Below are positions 24,890 through 33,281 of a stretch of 64,000 bases of DNA, piece after piece (within the stretch, counting starts at the first letter, position 1; each line of letters opens with the position of its first letter). Source of the stretch: Bradyrhizobium sp. CSA112 (lineage in GTDB: Bacteria > Pseudomonadota > Alphaproteobacteria > Rhizobiales > Xanthobacteraceae); assembly GCF_029051645.1 (NCBI RefSeq), contig NZ_JAACFS010000009.1, positions 62,001 through 126,000 on the forward strand. The letters are read 5' to 3'. The position numbers and the translations under genes are program-made. The notes below the pieces were generated by a model, which made no database searches, was not told the DNA's origin, and worked only from the letters and a program-made list of their open reading frames with translations.

Positions 24890-25270
24890 ATGTTTTCGCA
24901 CGTGATGATCGGCACCAACGACCTCGAAAAGGCCAAGGCGTTCTACGACGCGCTGCTCGGCACGCTCGGCGTCCGGCCGGCCAAGGTCGACGGTCACCGC
25001 ATTTTCTACTTCACCAAGACCGGCGTGTTCGGGGTGACGAAGCCGATCAACGGCCAGCCCGCGACGCCCGCGAACGGCGGCACCATCGGTTTTGCGGCAG
25101 ACTCGCCCGAGCAGGCCGACGCGTGGCACGCCGCCGGCATCGCCAACGGCGGCACCACGTGCGAAAATCCGCCGGGCATTCGCGAAGGCAGCGCGGGCAA
25201 ACTCTATCTCGCTTACTTGCGCGATCTCGACGGCAACAAGATCTGCGCGATGCACAGGATGCCAGCGTAG
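24890..25270 (+). CDS. VOC-family (glyoxalase-like) protein
   Basis: A 126-residue single-chain vicinal-oxygen-chelate protein: MFSHVMIGTNDLEKAKAFYD (first beta-alpha-beta unit with His4 as possible metal ligand) and LYLAYLRDLDGNKICAMHR (last strand with the DxDGN turn). GGGAGGA nine bases before the ATG supports this start. Members include glyoxalase I, dioxygenases and resistance proteins; the short length and the absence of a clear second domain mean that it would dimerise. Specific function unknown. Confidence 0.87.
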   Translation: MFSHVMIGTNDLEKAKAFYDALLGTLGVRPAKVDGHRIFYFTKTGVFGVTKPINGQPATPANGGTIGFAADSPEQADAWHAAGIANGGTTCENPPGIREGSAGKLYLAYLRDLDGNKICAMHRMPA

Positions 25271-25282
25271 TTTTGGTTCTTT

Positions 25283-25370
25283 CGTCATGGCCGGGCTTGT
25301 CCCGGCCATCCACGTCTTCGTTGCAAGAGGAAGAAAGACGTGGATGCCCGGGACAAGCCCGGGCATGACG
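25283..25370. repeat. Palindromic repeat, family C, copy 2
   Basis: Inverted repeat with arms cgtcatggccgggcttgtcc ... catccacgtctt and aagacgtggatgcccgggac ... gggcatgacg; central loop cgttgcaagaggaag. Same design as the copy at 20151-20237. Confidence 0.9.
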
Positions 25371-25517
25371 AACCATGCTGCACACTTGCCATAAGGCGGA
25401 AAATCGCGGCGCCTCGCCCGCGCTTGTACAAGCCCCTTCCCCACGTCTACATTGCCGGCCAACGAGCCGAGTGCGCGCCCCGCAGCGACAATCTGCGCAA
25501 ATGGGAGGAAATAATCC

Positions 25518-26792
25518 ATGAAACACGCCTACATCCCGCGAACGACGACCTACAACCTCAATCCGGGCGAAGAACTCAACGATTTGCGCATGTCGGACGA
25601 GGTCCGTCCGCTCTACGAGCACGTCAAGAAATTCATTCGCGAGACGGTCGACCCGATGTCGGTCGAGTTCATGCGGCTTGGCGAAGGCAAGAAGGACCGC
25701 TGGAGTTTTACGCCGGAACAGCTCGCGGTGCTGCAGAAGGCCAAGGACAAGGCAAAAGAAGAAGGCCTGTGGAATTTCTTCCTGCCTGACGACGAGACCG
25801 GCCAGGGCCTGAAGAATTTGGACTACGCCTATATCGCGGTCGAGCTTGCGAAGAATCCGCTGGCATCCGAGACCATGAACTGCTCGGCGCCGGATACCGG
25901 CAACATGGAAGTGCTGGAGCGTGTCGGCACCAAGGAGCAGAAGGAGAAGTGGCTGAAGCCGCTGCTGGCAGGCGAAATCCGCTCGGCCTATGCGATGACC
26001 GAGCCGAATGTCGCCTCATCCGACGCCAAGAACATTTCCACCACGGCAAAACTCGTCGGCGACGAATGGGTAATCAACGGCGAAAAATATTACATCTCCG
26101 GCGCCGGCGATCCGCGCTGCAAGATCATGATCGTGATGGTGAAGACCAATCCCGACGCGCCGCCGAGCAAGCAGCAGTCGCAGATCCTGGTGCCAACAGA
26201 CACGCCCGGCGTGGAGATTCTGGGCCCGATGCATGTGTTCGGCCACGACCACGCGCCGCGCGGCCACATGCATTTGCGCTTCAACAATTGCCGGGTGCCG
26301 AAGGAGAATATCCTGCTCGGCGAAGGCCGCGGCTTCGAAATCTCGCAGGTCCGCCTCGGGCCCGGCCGCATCCATCACTGCATGCGCACCATCGGCAAGG
26401 CGGAGAAAGCGCTCGACCTGATGGTGTCGCGCGGGCTCACCCGCGAAGCCTTCGGCAAGAAGATCGCCCATCTCGGCGGCAATCTGCAGATCATCGCGCA
26501 GGCGCGCTGCGAAATCGAGGCGATGCGGCTGATGGTGCTCAAGGCCGCAAAGGCAATGGACGTGCTCGGCAACAAGGAAGCGCGGATATGGGTGAGCATG
26601 GTGAAGGCCATGGTGCCGGAGCGCACCTGCAGGATCATCGACCAGGCGATCCAGATGCACGGCGCCACCGGCATCTCGCAATGGAGCCCGCTCGGTGAGA
26701 TGTATCAGGATGTTCGGCACCTGCGCTTCGCCGACGGTCCGGACGAGGTGCACTGGATGGTGGTCGGAAGGCACGAACTGAGCATGCCGTAG
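25518..26792 (+). CDS. ACAD11-type acyl-CoA dehydrogenase (LvaC-like)
   Basis: A 424-residue acyl-CoA dehydrogenase. Several blocks match the C-terminal domain of eukaryotic ACAD11 as remembered: APDTGNMEVL, AMTEPNVASSDAKNI, a DPRC turn, QILVPTDTPG, LGEGRGFEISQ and RLGPGRIHHCMR. At the site of the usual catalytic Glu near the C-terminus it has Asp406 in RFADGPDEVH, as in that family. ACAD10/11 and Pseudomonas LvaC act on 4-phosphoacyl-CoA made by the APH-type kinase. The ATG is preceded by GGGAGGAAA. Read alone it is simply an ACAD; the specific role is inferred from the kinase five kilobases away. Confidence 0.92.
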   Translation: MKHAYIPRTTTYNLNPGEELNDLRMSDEVRPLYEHVKKFIRETVDPMSVEFMRLGEGKKDRWSFTPEQLAVLQKAKDKAKEEGLWNFFLPDDETGQGLKNLDYAYIAVELAKNPLASETMNCSAPDTGNMEVLERVGTKEQKEKWLKPLLAGEIRSAYAMTEPNVASSDAKNISTTAKLVGDEWVINGEKYYISGAGDPRCKIMIVMVKTNPDAPPSKQQSQILVPTDTPGVEILGPMHVFGHDHAPRGHMHLRFNNCRVPKENILLGEGRGFEISQVRLGPGRIHHCMRTIGKAEKALDLMVSRGLTREAFGKKIAHLGGNLQIIAQARCEIEAMRLMVLKAAKAMDVLGNKEARIWVSMVKAMVPERTCRIIDQAIQMHGATGISQWSPLGEMYQDVRHLRFADGPDEVHWMVVGRHELSMP

Positions 26793-26799
26793 CCTATTC

Positions 26800-26981
26800 C
26801 CCCTCTCCCCGTCTTCACGGGGTCGAGACAAGCGAAGCTTGCTCTTAGAGGGTCGGGGTGAGGGGCTGCTTCCGCAAATACAGCAGGCAGCGAGTTCGCG
26901 GAGAGTCCCCCTCACCCGCCGCGCTCAGGCGCGCAAGAGCGCTGCCGAGCGCGTCGACCTCTCCCCGCAAGCGGGGCGAGG
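26800..26981. repeat. Palindromic repeat, family F
   Basis: Part of the 317-bp gap 26793-27109, which contains no gene. Arms ccctctccccg ... ggtcggggtgaggggctgc on the left and gagagtccccctcacccgcc ... ctctccccgcaagcgggg on the right form nested inverted repeats. A family D palindrome follows at 27008-27095, so the whole gap is repeat DNA. Confidence 0.8.
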
Positions 26982-27007
26982 CAAGAACCTCCGCCGAAGC
27001 AGTCGCA

Positions 27008-27095
27008 GGGTAGGCAAAGGCGCGCAAGCGCCATGCCTCACCACCACTTGTACCCGCGCTGAATGGTGGGCACGCTGTGCTTTGCCCACCCTATG
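27008..27095. repeat. Palindromic repeat, family D, copy 2
   Basis: Diverged copy (agggtaggcaaaggcgcgca ... tgtgctttgcccaccctatg). The flavin reductase start codon lies 15 bp beyond its right end, and the gcggag that can act as ribosome binding site is at the element boundary. Confidence 0.85.
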
Positions 27096-27109
27096 CGGAG
27101 CCCCCTTGC

Positions 27110-27730
27110 ATGCAATACGACCCCAGCGACCTCAAACCCCGCGAGCGCTACAAGGTGCTCACATCCTTCGTGCTGCCGCGGCCGATCGCGTGGGTGACGT
27201 CGATCGGCCCCAACGGCGTGGTCAACGCCGCGCCGTTCAGTTTCTTCAACGTGTTCTGCGAGGATCCGCCGCTCTGCATGTTCGCTGCGAATCTGCGACC
27301 CGACGGCCGGATCAAGGATACCGTGATCAACATCCGCCGTACCGGCGAGTTCGTGGTCAACATGACCGACGAGCCGCTGGCGCGCGCGATGCACGAGAGC
27401 AGCGGCGATTTCCCGCCCGATATCGGCGAGCCGGATTACCTCAATCTCAAGTTGGCGCCCTCGACGAAAATCGCCGTGCCGCGGCTGGCGGACGCGGCGT
27501 TTTCGATGGAGTGCAAAACCTGGAAGGAGATCGACGTCAACGGCGACCGCCTCCTGGTGATGGGCGAAGGCATCCACTTCCACATCCGCGACGAATTGTG
27601 GGACCATGCCGCGATGCGCGTGCACATGGATCACTATCAACCGATCGGCCGCATGTTCGCCGATCGCTATTGCCGGACCGACGACCGCGTGGTGTTTCCG
27701 CCGGCCGAGGGGGCGAAGACGGCCGTTTAG
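27110..27730 (+). CDS. Flavin reductase family protein (FMN-binding split barrel)
   Basis: A 206-residue protein of the flavin reductase-like/DIM6-NTAB family: LPRPIAWVTSIGPNGVVNAAPFSFFN is the conserved FMN-binding strand-turn, followed by CMFAANLRPDGRIKDTVINI and EFVVNM. These proteins reduce FMN for a partner monooxygenase or bind FMN themselves. The ATG at 27110 gives the conserved N-terminus MQYDPSDLKPRERYKVLTSF; an earlier in-frame start at 27077 translates repeat DNA. No two-component monooxygenase sits next to it. Confidence 0.88.
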   Translation: MQYDPSDLKPRERYKVLTSFVLPRPIAWVTSIGPNGVVNAAPFSFFNVFCEDPPLCMFAANLRPDGRIKDTVINIRRTGEFVVNMTDEPLARAMHESSGDFPPDIGEPDYLNLKLAPSTKIAVPRLADAAFSMECKTWKEIDVNGDRLLVMGEGIHFHIRDELWDHAAMRVHMDHYQPIGRMFADRYCRTDDRVVFPPAEGAKTAV

Positions 27731-27731
27731 A

Positions 27732-27847
27732 CGTAGGATGGGTGGAGCGAAGCGATACCCATCGCATCACGAACGGTATTGATGGGTATCGCGGAGCCTG
27801 TCATCGGGCGCGCGTTCGCGCGACCCGTTGGCTCCACCCATCCTACG
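27732..27847. repeat. Palindromic repeat, family E
   Basis: Outer arms cgtaggatgggtggagc and gctccacccatcctacg; inner arms gatacccatcgc and gatgggtatcgc. Built like family D but with distinct sequence. It fills the convergent gap after the flavin reductase gene and ends four bases from the hydrolase stop. Confidence 0.9.
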
Positions 27848-27850
27848 AAA

Positions 27851-28615
27851 CTACAAATTCGCGGGCGTTGGCCTATGCGCGCGCAAGAAAGACCGGATCT
27901 GGCGCACCGCGAACGGCACCCTCTCCTTCGGCTCCTTCCACGGAAACAGGCTGACTTCCGCGTTCGGCGCCAGCATTGCGCTCTCCATCGCGACTGCGTA
28001 GGGATGCGCGGGGATATCGTCGGGCAGGATCAAGACCGGCGTCTGGCATTGCCGTACGAAATCGCGCGGTACGGTGAAGACGAAATCCGGATCAGTGCGG
28101 TACATCCGCGTCAGGAATTTCTGGGCCTGCTCCATCGTGATGTCGGGCCGGCGTTTCGTCAGTTCCGGCGCCCAACCCTTCATATTGTTGTCGTAGAACA
28201 GATCACGCATCTCGGGACGCGAGCCTGACGGCATCGCCAGTACGGCAGCGACAACGCGATCCGGCGCGCGCTTGATCAGATTCCAAATCAGGGGCCCGCC
28301 GATGCAGAAGCCCAGCACCATGAATTTTTCGAAGCCGAGGTGGTCCATCAGCGCGAGCTGGTCGTCGGTGTGGGAATCCCAGGGGCGATCGATTTCGAGC
28401 GGGCCGGACGACTGGCCGGGCGGGGCGTTGCGCAGGTCGTAGGCGATGCAGCGGTACTCGTTGCCGAACTCCTTGATGGCGTTGAAGGGCGGATAGTCGC
28501 CGGTGATCCCCGAGATGTTCGAGTTCAATCCGCCGCCGGCGATCAGAAGCAGCGGGAAGCCGGAGCCGGCTTCTTCATAGTGGATGCGGACGGCGCCCTT
28601 TTCGAAAAAGCTCAT
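27851..28615 (-). CDS. Alpha/beta-fold hydrolase with Cys at the nucleophile position
   Basis: A 254-residue alpha/beta hydrolase. LLLIAGGGLNSN is the oxyanion loop, YRCIAYDLRNAPPGQSS the conserved DxRGxG-like region, and the nucleophile elbow reads LGFCIGG, so the nucleophile is Cys104 where most members have Ser. This is the elbow form of dienelactone hydrolase (GYCLGG). The C-terminal region (FPWKEPKERVPFAVRQIRSF) lacks the usual GH or DH motif, so the catalytic His is not evident. The ATG at 28615 is chosen; the upstream extension to 28981 is repeat DNA. Substrate unknown. Confidence 0.85.
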   Translation of the reverse strand: MSFFEKGAVRIHYEEAGSGFPLLLIAGGGLNSNISGITGDYPPFNAIKEFGNEYRCIAYDLRNAPPGQSSGPLEIDRPWDSHTDDQLALMDHLGFEKFMVLGFCIGGPLIWNLIKRAPDRVVAAVLAMPSGSRPEMRDLFYDNNMKGWAPELTKRRPDITMEQAQKFLTRMYRTDPDFVFTVPRDFVRQCQTPVLILPDDIPAHPYAVAMESAMLAPNAEVSLFPWKEPKERVPFAVRQIRSFLRAHRPTPANL

Positions 28616-28688
28616 GGTGTTTTCCCTTTTGCCCGTTCGTTCTACGCGGCGCGGGATTGACGGGCTTATGGTTAGAGTCCCCGTGGGG

Positions 28689-28870
28689 CGCCCCAACCCA
28701 GCCCTCCCCCGCAAGCGGGAGAGGGAGAAGAGCGCGCCGTGTGGTGAATAGCTTAGTCGACAAGACAGATGTGGCCAACAGACGTGGGCGTGATGATCTC
28801 CAGTCGCTCGCAACCGCCAGTGCGCCCCCTCTCCCGCTTGCGGGGGAGGGTTGGGGTGGGGGTGTCTCCG
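28689..28870. repeat. Inverted-arm repeat, family G
   Basis: Left arm gccccaacccagccctcccc plus cgcaagcgggagaggg and right arm ccctctcccgcttgcgggggagggttggggtggg (in pieces) enclose about 90 bp of unique sequence. It occupies most of the 295-bp gap between the hydrolase start and the yghU stop. Confidence 0.85.
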
Positions 28871-28910
28871 CGAATTCGACTTGCAGTGAGTCCCGTCACC
28901 CACTCCGCCA

Positions 28911-29804
28911 TCACCCCTTCGCGGGCTCGCCGATCTTGTCCTGCGTCTTCGTGTCAAAATCAGAGGCGTCGTGCCGCTCATGCAACTGGCTCGCCGGATC
29001 GCCCGAGATCCGGTTGACCATGCGGCCGCGTTTCACCGCCGGGCGTTTGGCGATCGCATCGGTCCAGCGCTGCACGTTCTTGTATTCGTGCACCGACAGG
29101 AATTCGCCGGCGCCGTAGACCAGGCCCTTTGCCAGCGCGCCGTACCACGGCCAGGTGGCCATGTCGGCGATCGTGTACTCGCTGCCTGCAAGATATTCGT
29201 TGTCGGCAAGACGCCGGTCGAGCACGTCGAGCTGACGCTTCACCTCCATGGCGTAGCGGTCGATGGCGTATTCGATCTTGGTCGGCGCATAGGCGTAGAA
29301 ATGGCCGAAGCCGCCGCCGAGAAACGGCGCACTGCCCATCTGCCAGAACAGCCATGACAGGCATTCGGCCCGCGCCGCACCACCGGCCGGCAGGAACGCC
29401 CCGAACTTTTCCGCGAGATGCATCAGGATCGCGCCGGACTCGAACACCCGGATCGGCTCAGTCCCGCTGCGGTCCATCAGCGCGGGAATTTTCGAGTTCG
29501 GATTGACAGAGACAAAGCCGCTGCCGAACTGGTTGCCGTCGATCTTGATCAGCCAGGCGTCGTATTCCGCGCCGCTGTGGCCGGCGGCCAGCAGCTCCTC
29601 GAACATCACGGTGACCTTGACGCCGTTCGGCGTCGCCAGCGAATAGAGCTGAAACGGATGACGGCCGACCGGCAACTCGGCCTCATGCGTGGGGCCTGCA
29701 ATCGGGCGGTTGATGGCGGCGAACTGGCCGCCGCTCGCCTTGTTCCAAGTCCAGACTTTTGGCGGAGTGTATCCCGCGGGTTCGTTGAGGGGGGCGTCAG
29801 TCAT
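28911..29804 (-). CDS. yghU: YghU-type glutathione S-transferase/disulfide-bond reductase
   Basis: A 297-residue nu-class GST. The N-terminal extension YTPPKVWTWNKASGGQFAAI, the thioredoxin-like domain (LYSLATPNGVKVTVMFEELL, SVNPNSKIPAL, VFESGAILMHLAEKFG) and the helical domain (SWLFWQMGSAPFLGGGFGHF, TIADMATWPWYG) follow E. coli YghU closely, including the C-terminal QLHERHDASDFDTKTQDK. YghU binds two glutathiones and reduces disulfides and hydroperoxides. The ATG at 29804 is chosen because MTDAPLNEPAGYTPPKVWTW aligns with the family start. No operon partner. Confidence 0.93.
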   Translation of the reverse strand: MTDAPLNEPAGYTPPKVWTWNKASGGQFAAINRPIAGPTHEAELPVGRHPFQLYSLATPNGVKVTVMFEELLAAGHSGAEYDAWLIKIDGNQFGSGFVSVNPNSKIPALMDRSGTEPIRVFESGAILMHLAEKFGAFLPAGGAARAECLSWLFWQMGSAPFLGGGFGHFYAYAPTKIEYAIDRYAMEVKRQLDVLDRRLADNEYLAGSEYTIADMATWPWYGALAKGLVYGAGEFLSVHEYKNVQRWTDAIAKRPAVKRGRMVNRISGDPASQLHERHDASDFDTKTQDKIGEPAKG

Positions 29805-30056
29805 TCGGGTTGGCTCCAGGCTCCTTCGAGCCGTCTCGCGATTGCGTGATCTGTCGCGCGGCGGCCGGCGCAATCCATGTAAGGTTTCGTATCAGCACTG
29901 CAACTAAACAAAAAGCGCACAAAAGTCAGAGGAGGAATGCGTCATGCCACGCCTGCCCTGATTGCACGAGGCGGGCGTACTCGGAGCAATGCTGCTGTGG
30001 CTGACGTAGTCGAGATCAGCCATAATGGATGTGCCGTCACCAAAGAGACCATCCAA

Positions 30057-31214
30057 ATGCTCCCATCACAGCGCGCCTTGTTCGAGATACCGCGCCAGAT
30101 TTGCTACCTGAATGCCGCCTCCTACAGCCCGCTGCCGCTTCGAACGCTGGAGGCCGGCCGTGCCGCGGTTCTCCGTAAGGGCACGCCGTGGACGCTCAAA
30201 GCCTCCTTCGCCAACCAACAGTACGAACGCGCGCGCCTTGCTGCCGCCCGGCTGATCAATGCCGAGGCCTCCGATATCGCGCTGATTCCCTCGATCAGCT
30301 ACGGCGTTGCGACCGCCGCGAAGATACTGCCGATCGCCCATGGCACGCGCGTGATCGTGCTGGAGGACGATCATTCCTCGCCGGTGCTCGAATGGCACAC
30401 GCGGGCTGAAACGGAAGGGTTCACCGTCGAGACGGTTCGGCAGCCTGGCGATGGCGACTGGACGTCGGCGGTGCTTGCCGCGATCGAACGATCCGGCGCA
30501 CCGCCCGTGAGCCTGGCCTCGATCTCATCGGTGCACTGGTCGGACGGCGGGTTGATCGATGTCGACAAGGTCGGCGCGGCACTCCAGCAGCAGGGCGCGG
30601 CCTTCCTTGTCGACGCGACGCACAGCACTGGCGTACTATCGACGGACGTGAAGCGTCTCGACCCGGATTTTGTGATCTTCCCGACCTACAAATGGCTGCT
30701 CGGCCCTTACGGCCGCGCCTTTCTCTATGTTGCTAAACGCCATCAAGGCGGCATCCCGCTCGAGCAGACCGCGTCCGGCCGCCGCAACGTGCGCGCCGAG
30801 AACGCGGTCTATTTCACAGATGTCAGTTACGTTGGCGATGCGCGGCGCTTCGATATGGGCGAGCGCGATCATTTCATCTCGATGGAGATGGCTTCGATCG
30901 GCATGGAGATGATGGCTGATTGGGGCGCGCCGGCGATCGTGCAACGTCTCACGATGCTGACGGATCGGATCGCCGAGGGCGTGCACGGCATCGGCGTCCA
31001 CGTTCCCCAACCTCATCTGCGGGCGCCACATATATTGAGCCTCGCGTTCAAGGGCGGAATGCCGGCCGGCCTCGTCGAAGGATTGGCTAGCGAAGGCGTC
31101 TATGTCGCACAGCGCCTCGGGCGCATGCGCATCTCGCCCCACGTCTATAATGACGAGGCCGATGTCGACCGGTTTGTTGAGGTTTTGACGCGGCGGCTGC
31201 GGGCAGACATGTAG
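30057..31214 (+). CDS. Class V aminotransferase-fold PLP enzyme
   Basis: A 385-residue fold-type I PLP enzyme of the cysteine-desulfurase/isopenicillin-epimerase branch. The PLP lysine is K212 (FPTYKWLLGPYG), with D186 in FLVDATHSTG contacting the pyridine nitrogen, and SVHWSDGGLIDVD before it. No desulfurase active-site Cys loop is evident, so a transaminase, lyase or epimerase role is more likely. The ATG at 30057 gives MLPSQRALFEIPRQICYLNA; the ribosome site is weak and a GTG 21 bases upstream is possible. The last 128 bases are overlapped on the other strand by the monooxygenase reading frame. Confidence 0.85.
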   Translation: MLPSQRALFEIPRQICYLNAASYSPLPLRTLEAGRAAVLRKGTPWTLKASFANQQYERARLAAARLINAEASDIALIPSISYGVATAAKILPIAHGTRVIVLEDDHSSPVLEWHTRAETEGFTVETVRQPGDGDWTSAVLAAIERSGAPPVSLASISSVHWSDGGLIDVDKVGAALQQQGAAFLVDATHSTGVLSTDVKRLDPDFVIFPTYKWLLGPYGRAFLYVAKRHQGGIPLEQTASGRRNVRAENAVYFTDVSYVGDARRFDMGERDHFISMEMASIGMEMMADWGAPAIVQRLTMLTDRIAEGVHGIGVHVPQPHLRAPHILSLAFKGGMPAGLVEGLASEGVYVAQRLGRMRISPHVYNDEADVDRFVEVLTRRLRADM

Positions 31215-32970
31215 GGTGGGCAAGCGAAGCGTGCCCACCATCGGTGCTATCGAACCGGAGGGACGGTGGGCACGGCGCTTGCGCGCCTTTGCCCACCCTA
31301 CGGCAGCCGCTTACGATACCGCCACCTTTTCGCGGCTGCTCTGCGCCGGTCATCACAAACCCCTCGTAGCCCTTGGCCGCAACATCGTTGCAGATCTGCC
31401 GGTAGGGGCCGACGCCGCCGATATAGGGCATGAAGATACGCGGCTTGCCGGGGACGTTGGCGCCCATGTACCAGGAATTGGCCTGCGGGTAGAGCGTGGT
31501 GTAGGCGACCTCGTTGACATGGGCGACCCATTTGTATTCGGCATGGCTATCCGCTTCCATGGTATCGAGGCCGTGATCGCGCATATAGGCCATGCAGTCG
31601 GCGATCCAGTCGACATGCTGTTCGATCGAGACGATCATGTTCGACAGCACTGAGGGACTGCCGGGGCCTGTGATGACGAAGAGATTGGGAAAGCCAGCGC
31701 TCATCAGGCCGAGATAGGTGCGCGGACCCGCCGCCCATTTCTGATTCAACGTCTGGCCGTTGCGGCCGTTTATATCGATCTTCGCCACTGATCCTGTCAT
31801 GGCGTCGAAGCCGGTCGCCAGCACTAGCGCGTCGACCTCGTAGTCCTTTGCACCGACACGCACCGCGTTATCGGTGATCTCCTCGATCGGATTGGACCTG
31901 ATGTCAACCAGCGTCACGTTCGGACGGTTGAAGGTCGCGAAATAGTCGGTGTCGATGCAGATGCGTTTTGAACCGATCGGATGGTTGTTCGGCTGCAACA
32001 GTTTTGCGGTCTCCGGGTCCTTGACGATCTCGGCGATCTTTTCGCGGACGAAATTCGCGGCGGTGTCGTTGGCGGCCTTGTCAAGTGCGAGGTTGTTGTA
32101 GACCGACATGAAGGTAAGCCCGCCGCGGCTCCAGCGCGCCTCGTATTTGGCACGACGCTCGTTGTCGCCGTCGTCGAGCGCGCCGCGGTCAGGCATTTCG
32201 GTGTAAATACCGTTCTTCGCCACCTCGCGCGCGAAGCGCCTGATCTCGGGATAGTTATCGCGGAATTTCTGCCGCTCCACTTCGCTCAACACGGCGTTGC
32301 GCGCAGGGATCGAGAAATTCGCAGTGCGCTGAAACACCGTCAGATGGCTCGCCTGTTCGGCGATCACCGGCACCGACTGGATTGCGGAGGATCCCGTGCC
32401 GATCACGCCGACGCGCCGACCGGTGAAGTCGACTTCTTCGTGCGGCCAGTGGCCGGTGTGGTAGACCTTGCCCTTGAACCGATCGAGACCCTTGATGTCG
32501 GGCATCCGCGCGTTCGACAGGCAGCCGGTGGCGAGCACGACAAATTTTGCGGTAACCGTCTTGCCGTCTGAGGTCGTGACGGACCACAAGGAGGCGGTCT
32601 CGTCGAACACCGCGCTGTTGACGCGGGTGTTGAACTGGATGTCGGGCCGCAGGTTGAAGCGGTCAGCGACGTGATTGGCGTATTTCAAAATCTCCGGCTG
32701 CGGCGCGTAGCGCTCGCTCCAGTCCCATTCCTGCTGCAGCTCGTCGGAGAACGAATAGGAGTATTGCATGCTCTCGACGTCGCAGCGCGCACCGGGATAG
32801 CGGTTCCAGTACCACGTGCCGCCGACGCCGCTGCCCTGCTCATAGACCCGCACCGTCATCCCCTGCCCCCGCAACCGGTGCAGCATGTACATGCCGGCAA
32901 AACCTGCGCCGACCACGACCACGTCGTAGGTCTCGGGCGATTTGGCGGAAACGGAAGACGTGGCGGACAT
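31087..32970 (-). CDS. Baeyer-Villiger-type FAD monooxygenase, C-terminally extended
   Basis: A 627-residue flavin monooxygenase from the ATG at 32970 (GGGAG upstream). FAD motif GAGFAG (21-26), GGTWYWNRYPGARCDVES, the Baeyer-Villiger fingerprint FKGKVYHTGHWP (165-176), NADPH motif GTGSSA, and ATGFD. It would oxidise a ketone to an ester or lactone with NADPH and oxygen. Family members end soon after YRQICNDVAAKGYEGFVMTG, at about residue 545-555. The last ~72 residues, from about 31302 downward, are translated from a family D palindrome and then the antisense of the aminotransferase gene, so the natural stop was lost. Confidence 0.9.
   Translation of the reverse strand: MSATSSVSAKSPETYDVVVVGAGFAGMYMLHRLRGQGMTVRVYEQGSGVGGTWYWNRYPGARCDVESMQYSYSFSDELQQEWDWSERYAPQPEILKYANHVADRFNLRPDIQFNTRVNSAVFDETASLWSVTTSDGKTVTAKFVVLATGCLSNARMPDIKGLDRFKGKVYHTGHWPHEEVDFTGRRVGVIGTGSSAIQSVPVIAEQASHLTVFQRTANFSIPARNAVLSEVERQKFRDNYPEIRRFAREVAKNGIYTEMPDRGALDDGDNERRAKYEARWSRGGLTFMSVYNNLALDKAANDTAANFVREKIAEIVKDPETAKLLQPNNHPIGSKRICIDTDYFATFNRPNVTLVDIRSNPIEEITDNAVRVGAKDYEVDALVLATGFDAMTGSVAKIDINGRNGQTLNQKWAAGPRTYLGLMSAGFPNLFVITGPGSPSVLSNMIVSIEQHVDWIADCMAYMRDHGLDTMEADSHAEYKWVAHVNEVAYTTLYPQANSWYMGANVPGKPRIFMPYIGGVGPYRQICNDVAAKGYEGFVMTGAEQPRKGGGIVSGCRRVGKGAQAPCPPSLRFDSTDGGHASLAHPTCLPAAAASKPQQTGRHRPRHYRRGARCACARGAVRHRRLR
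31211..31301. repeat. Palindromic repeat, family D, copy 3
   Basis: Outer arms gtagggtgggcaagc and gcctttgcccaccctac; inner arms gtgcccaccat and ggtgggcac. It begins at the aminotransferase stop codon and is read through by the monooxygenase frame on the other strand. Confidence 0.9.
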
Positions 32971-33088
32971 AAAGGCTCCCTGAAAAATTCTTTTGGTTGA
33001 TTGGCAGCATTCTCTCGATAACGCCAAAGCGCAAGACGCAAATCGGCGGCCGTGCTCTGCATATTTTGCGAGATGGAATTGCAAGCCC

Positions 33089-33188
33089 CTCGTGGTGAGG
33101 AGGCGCGAAGCGCCGTCTCGAACCATGAGGCCCCATCTGTGGCCTTCATCCTTCGAGACGCCTGCTGCGCAGGCTCCTCAGGATGAGG
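33089..33188. repeat. Palindromic repeat, family H, copy 1
   Basis: Within the 311-bp gap 32971-33281 (divergent: monooxygenase / nitronate monooxygenase), which has no gene. Elements: ctcgtggtgaggaggcgcga, tctcgaaccatgagg, catccttcgagacg and ctcctcaggatgag. Other copies: 59520-59648, 59852-59980, 62052-62184. Confidence 0.82.
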
Positions 33189-33281
33189 AACTAACACCGC
33201 TTGGCATGCAAGCCTCCAATGGGCTAGCGTCTCGCGGAAAGCCAAGCAGCATCCAAGTGCTGCCGCCCGGAGGACAAAGCC

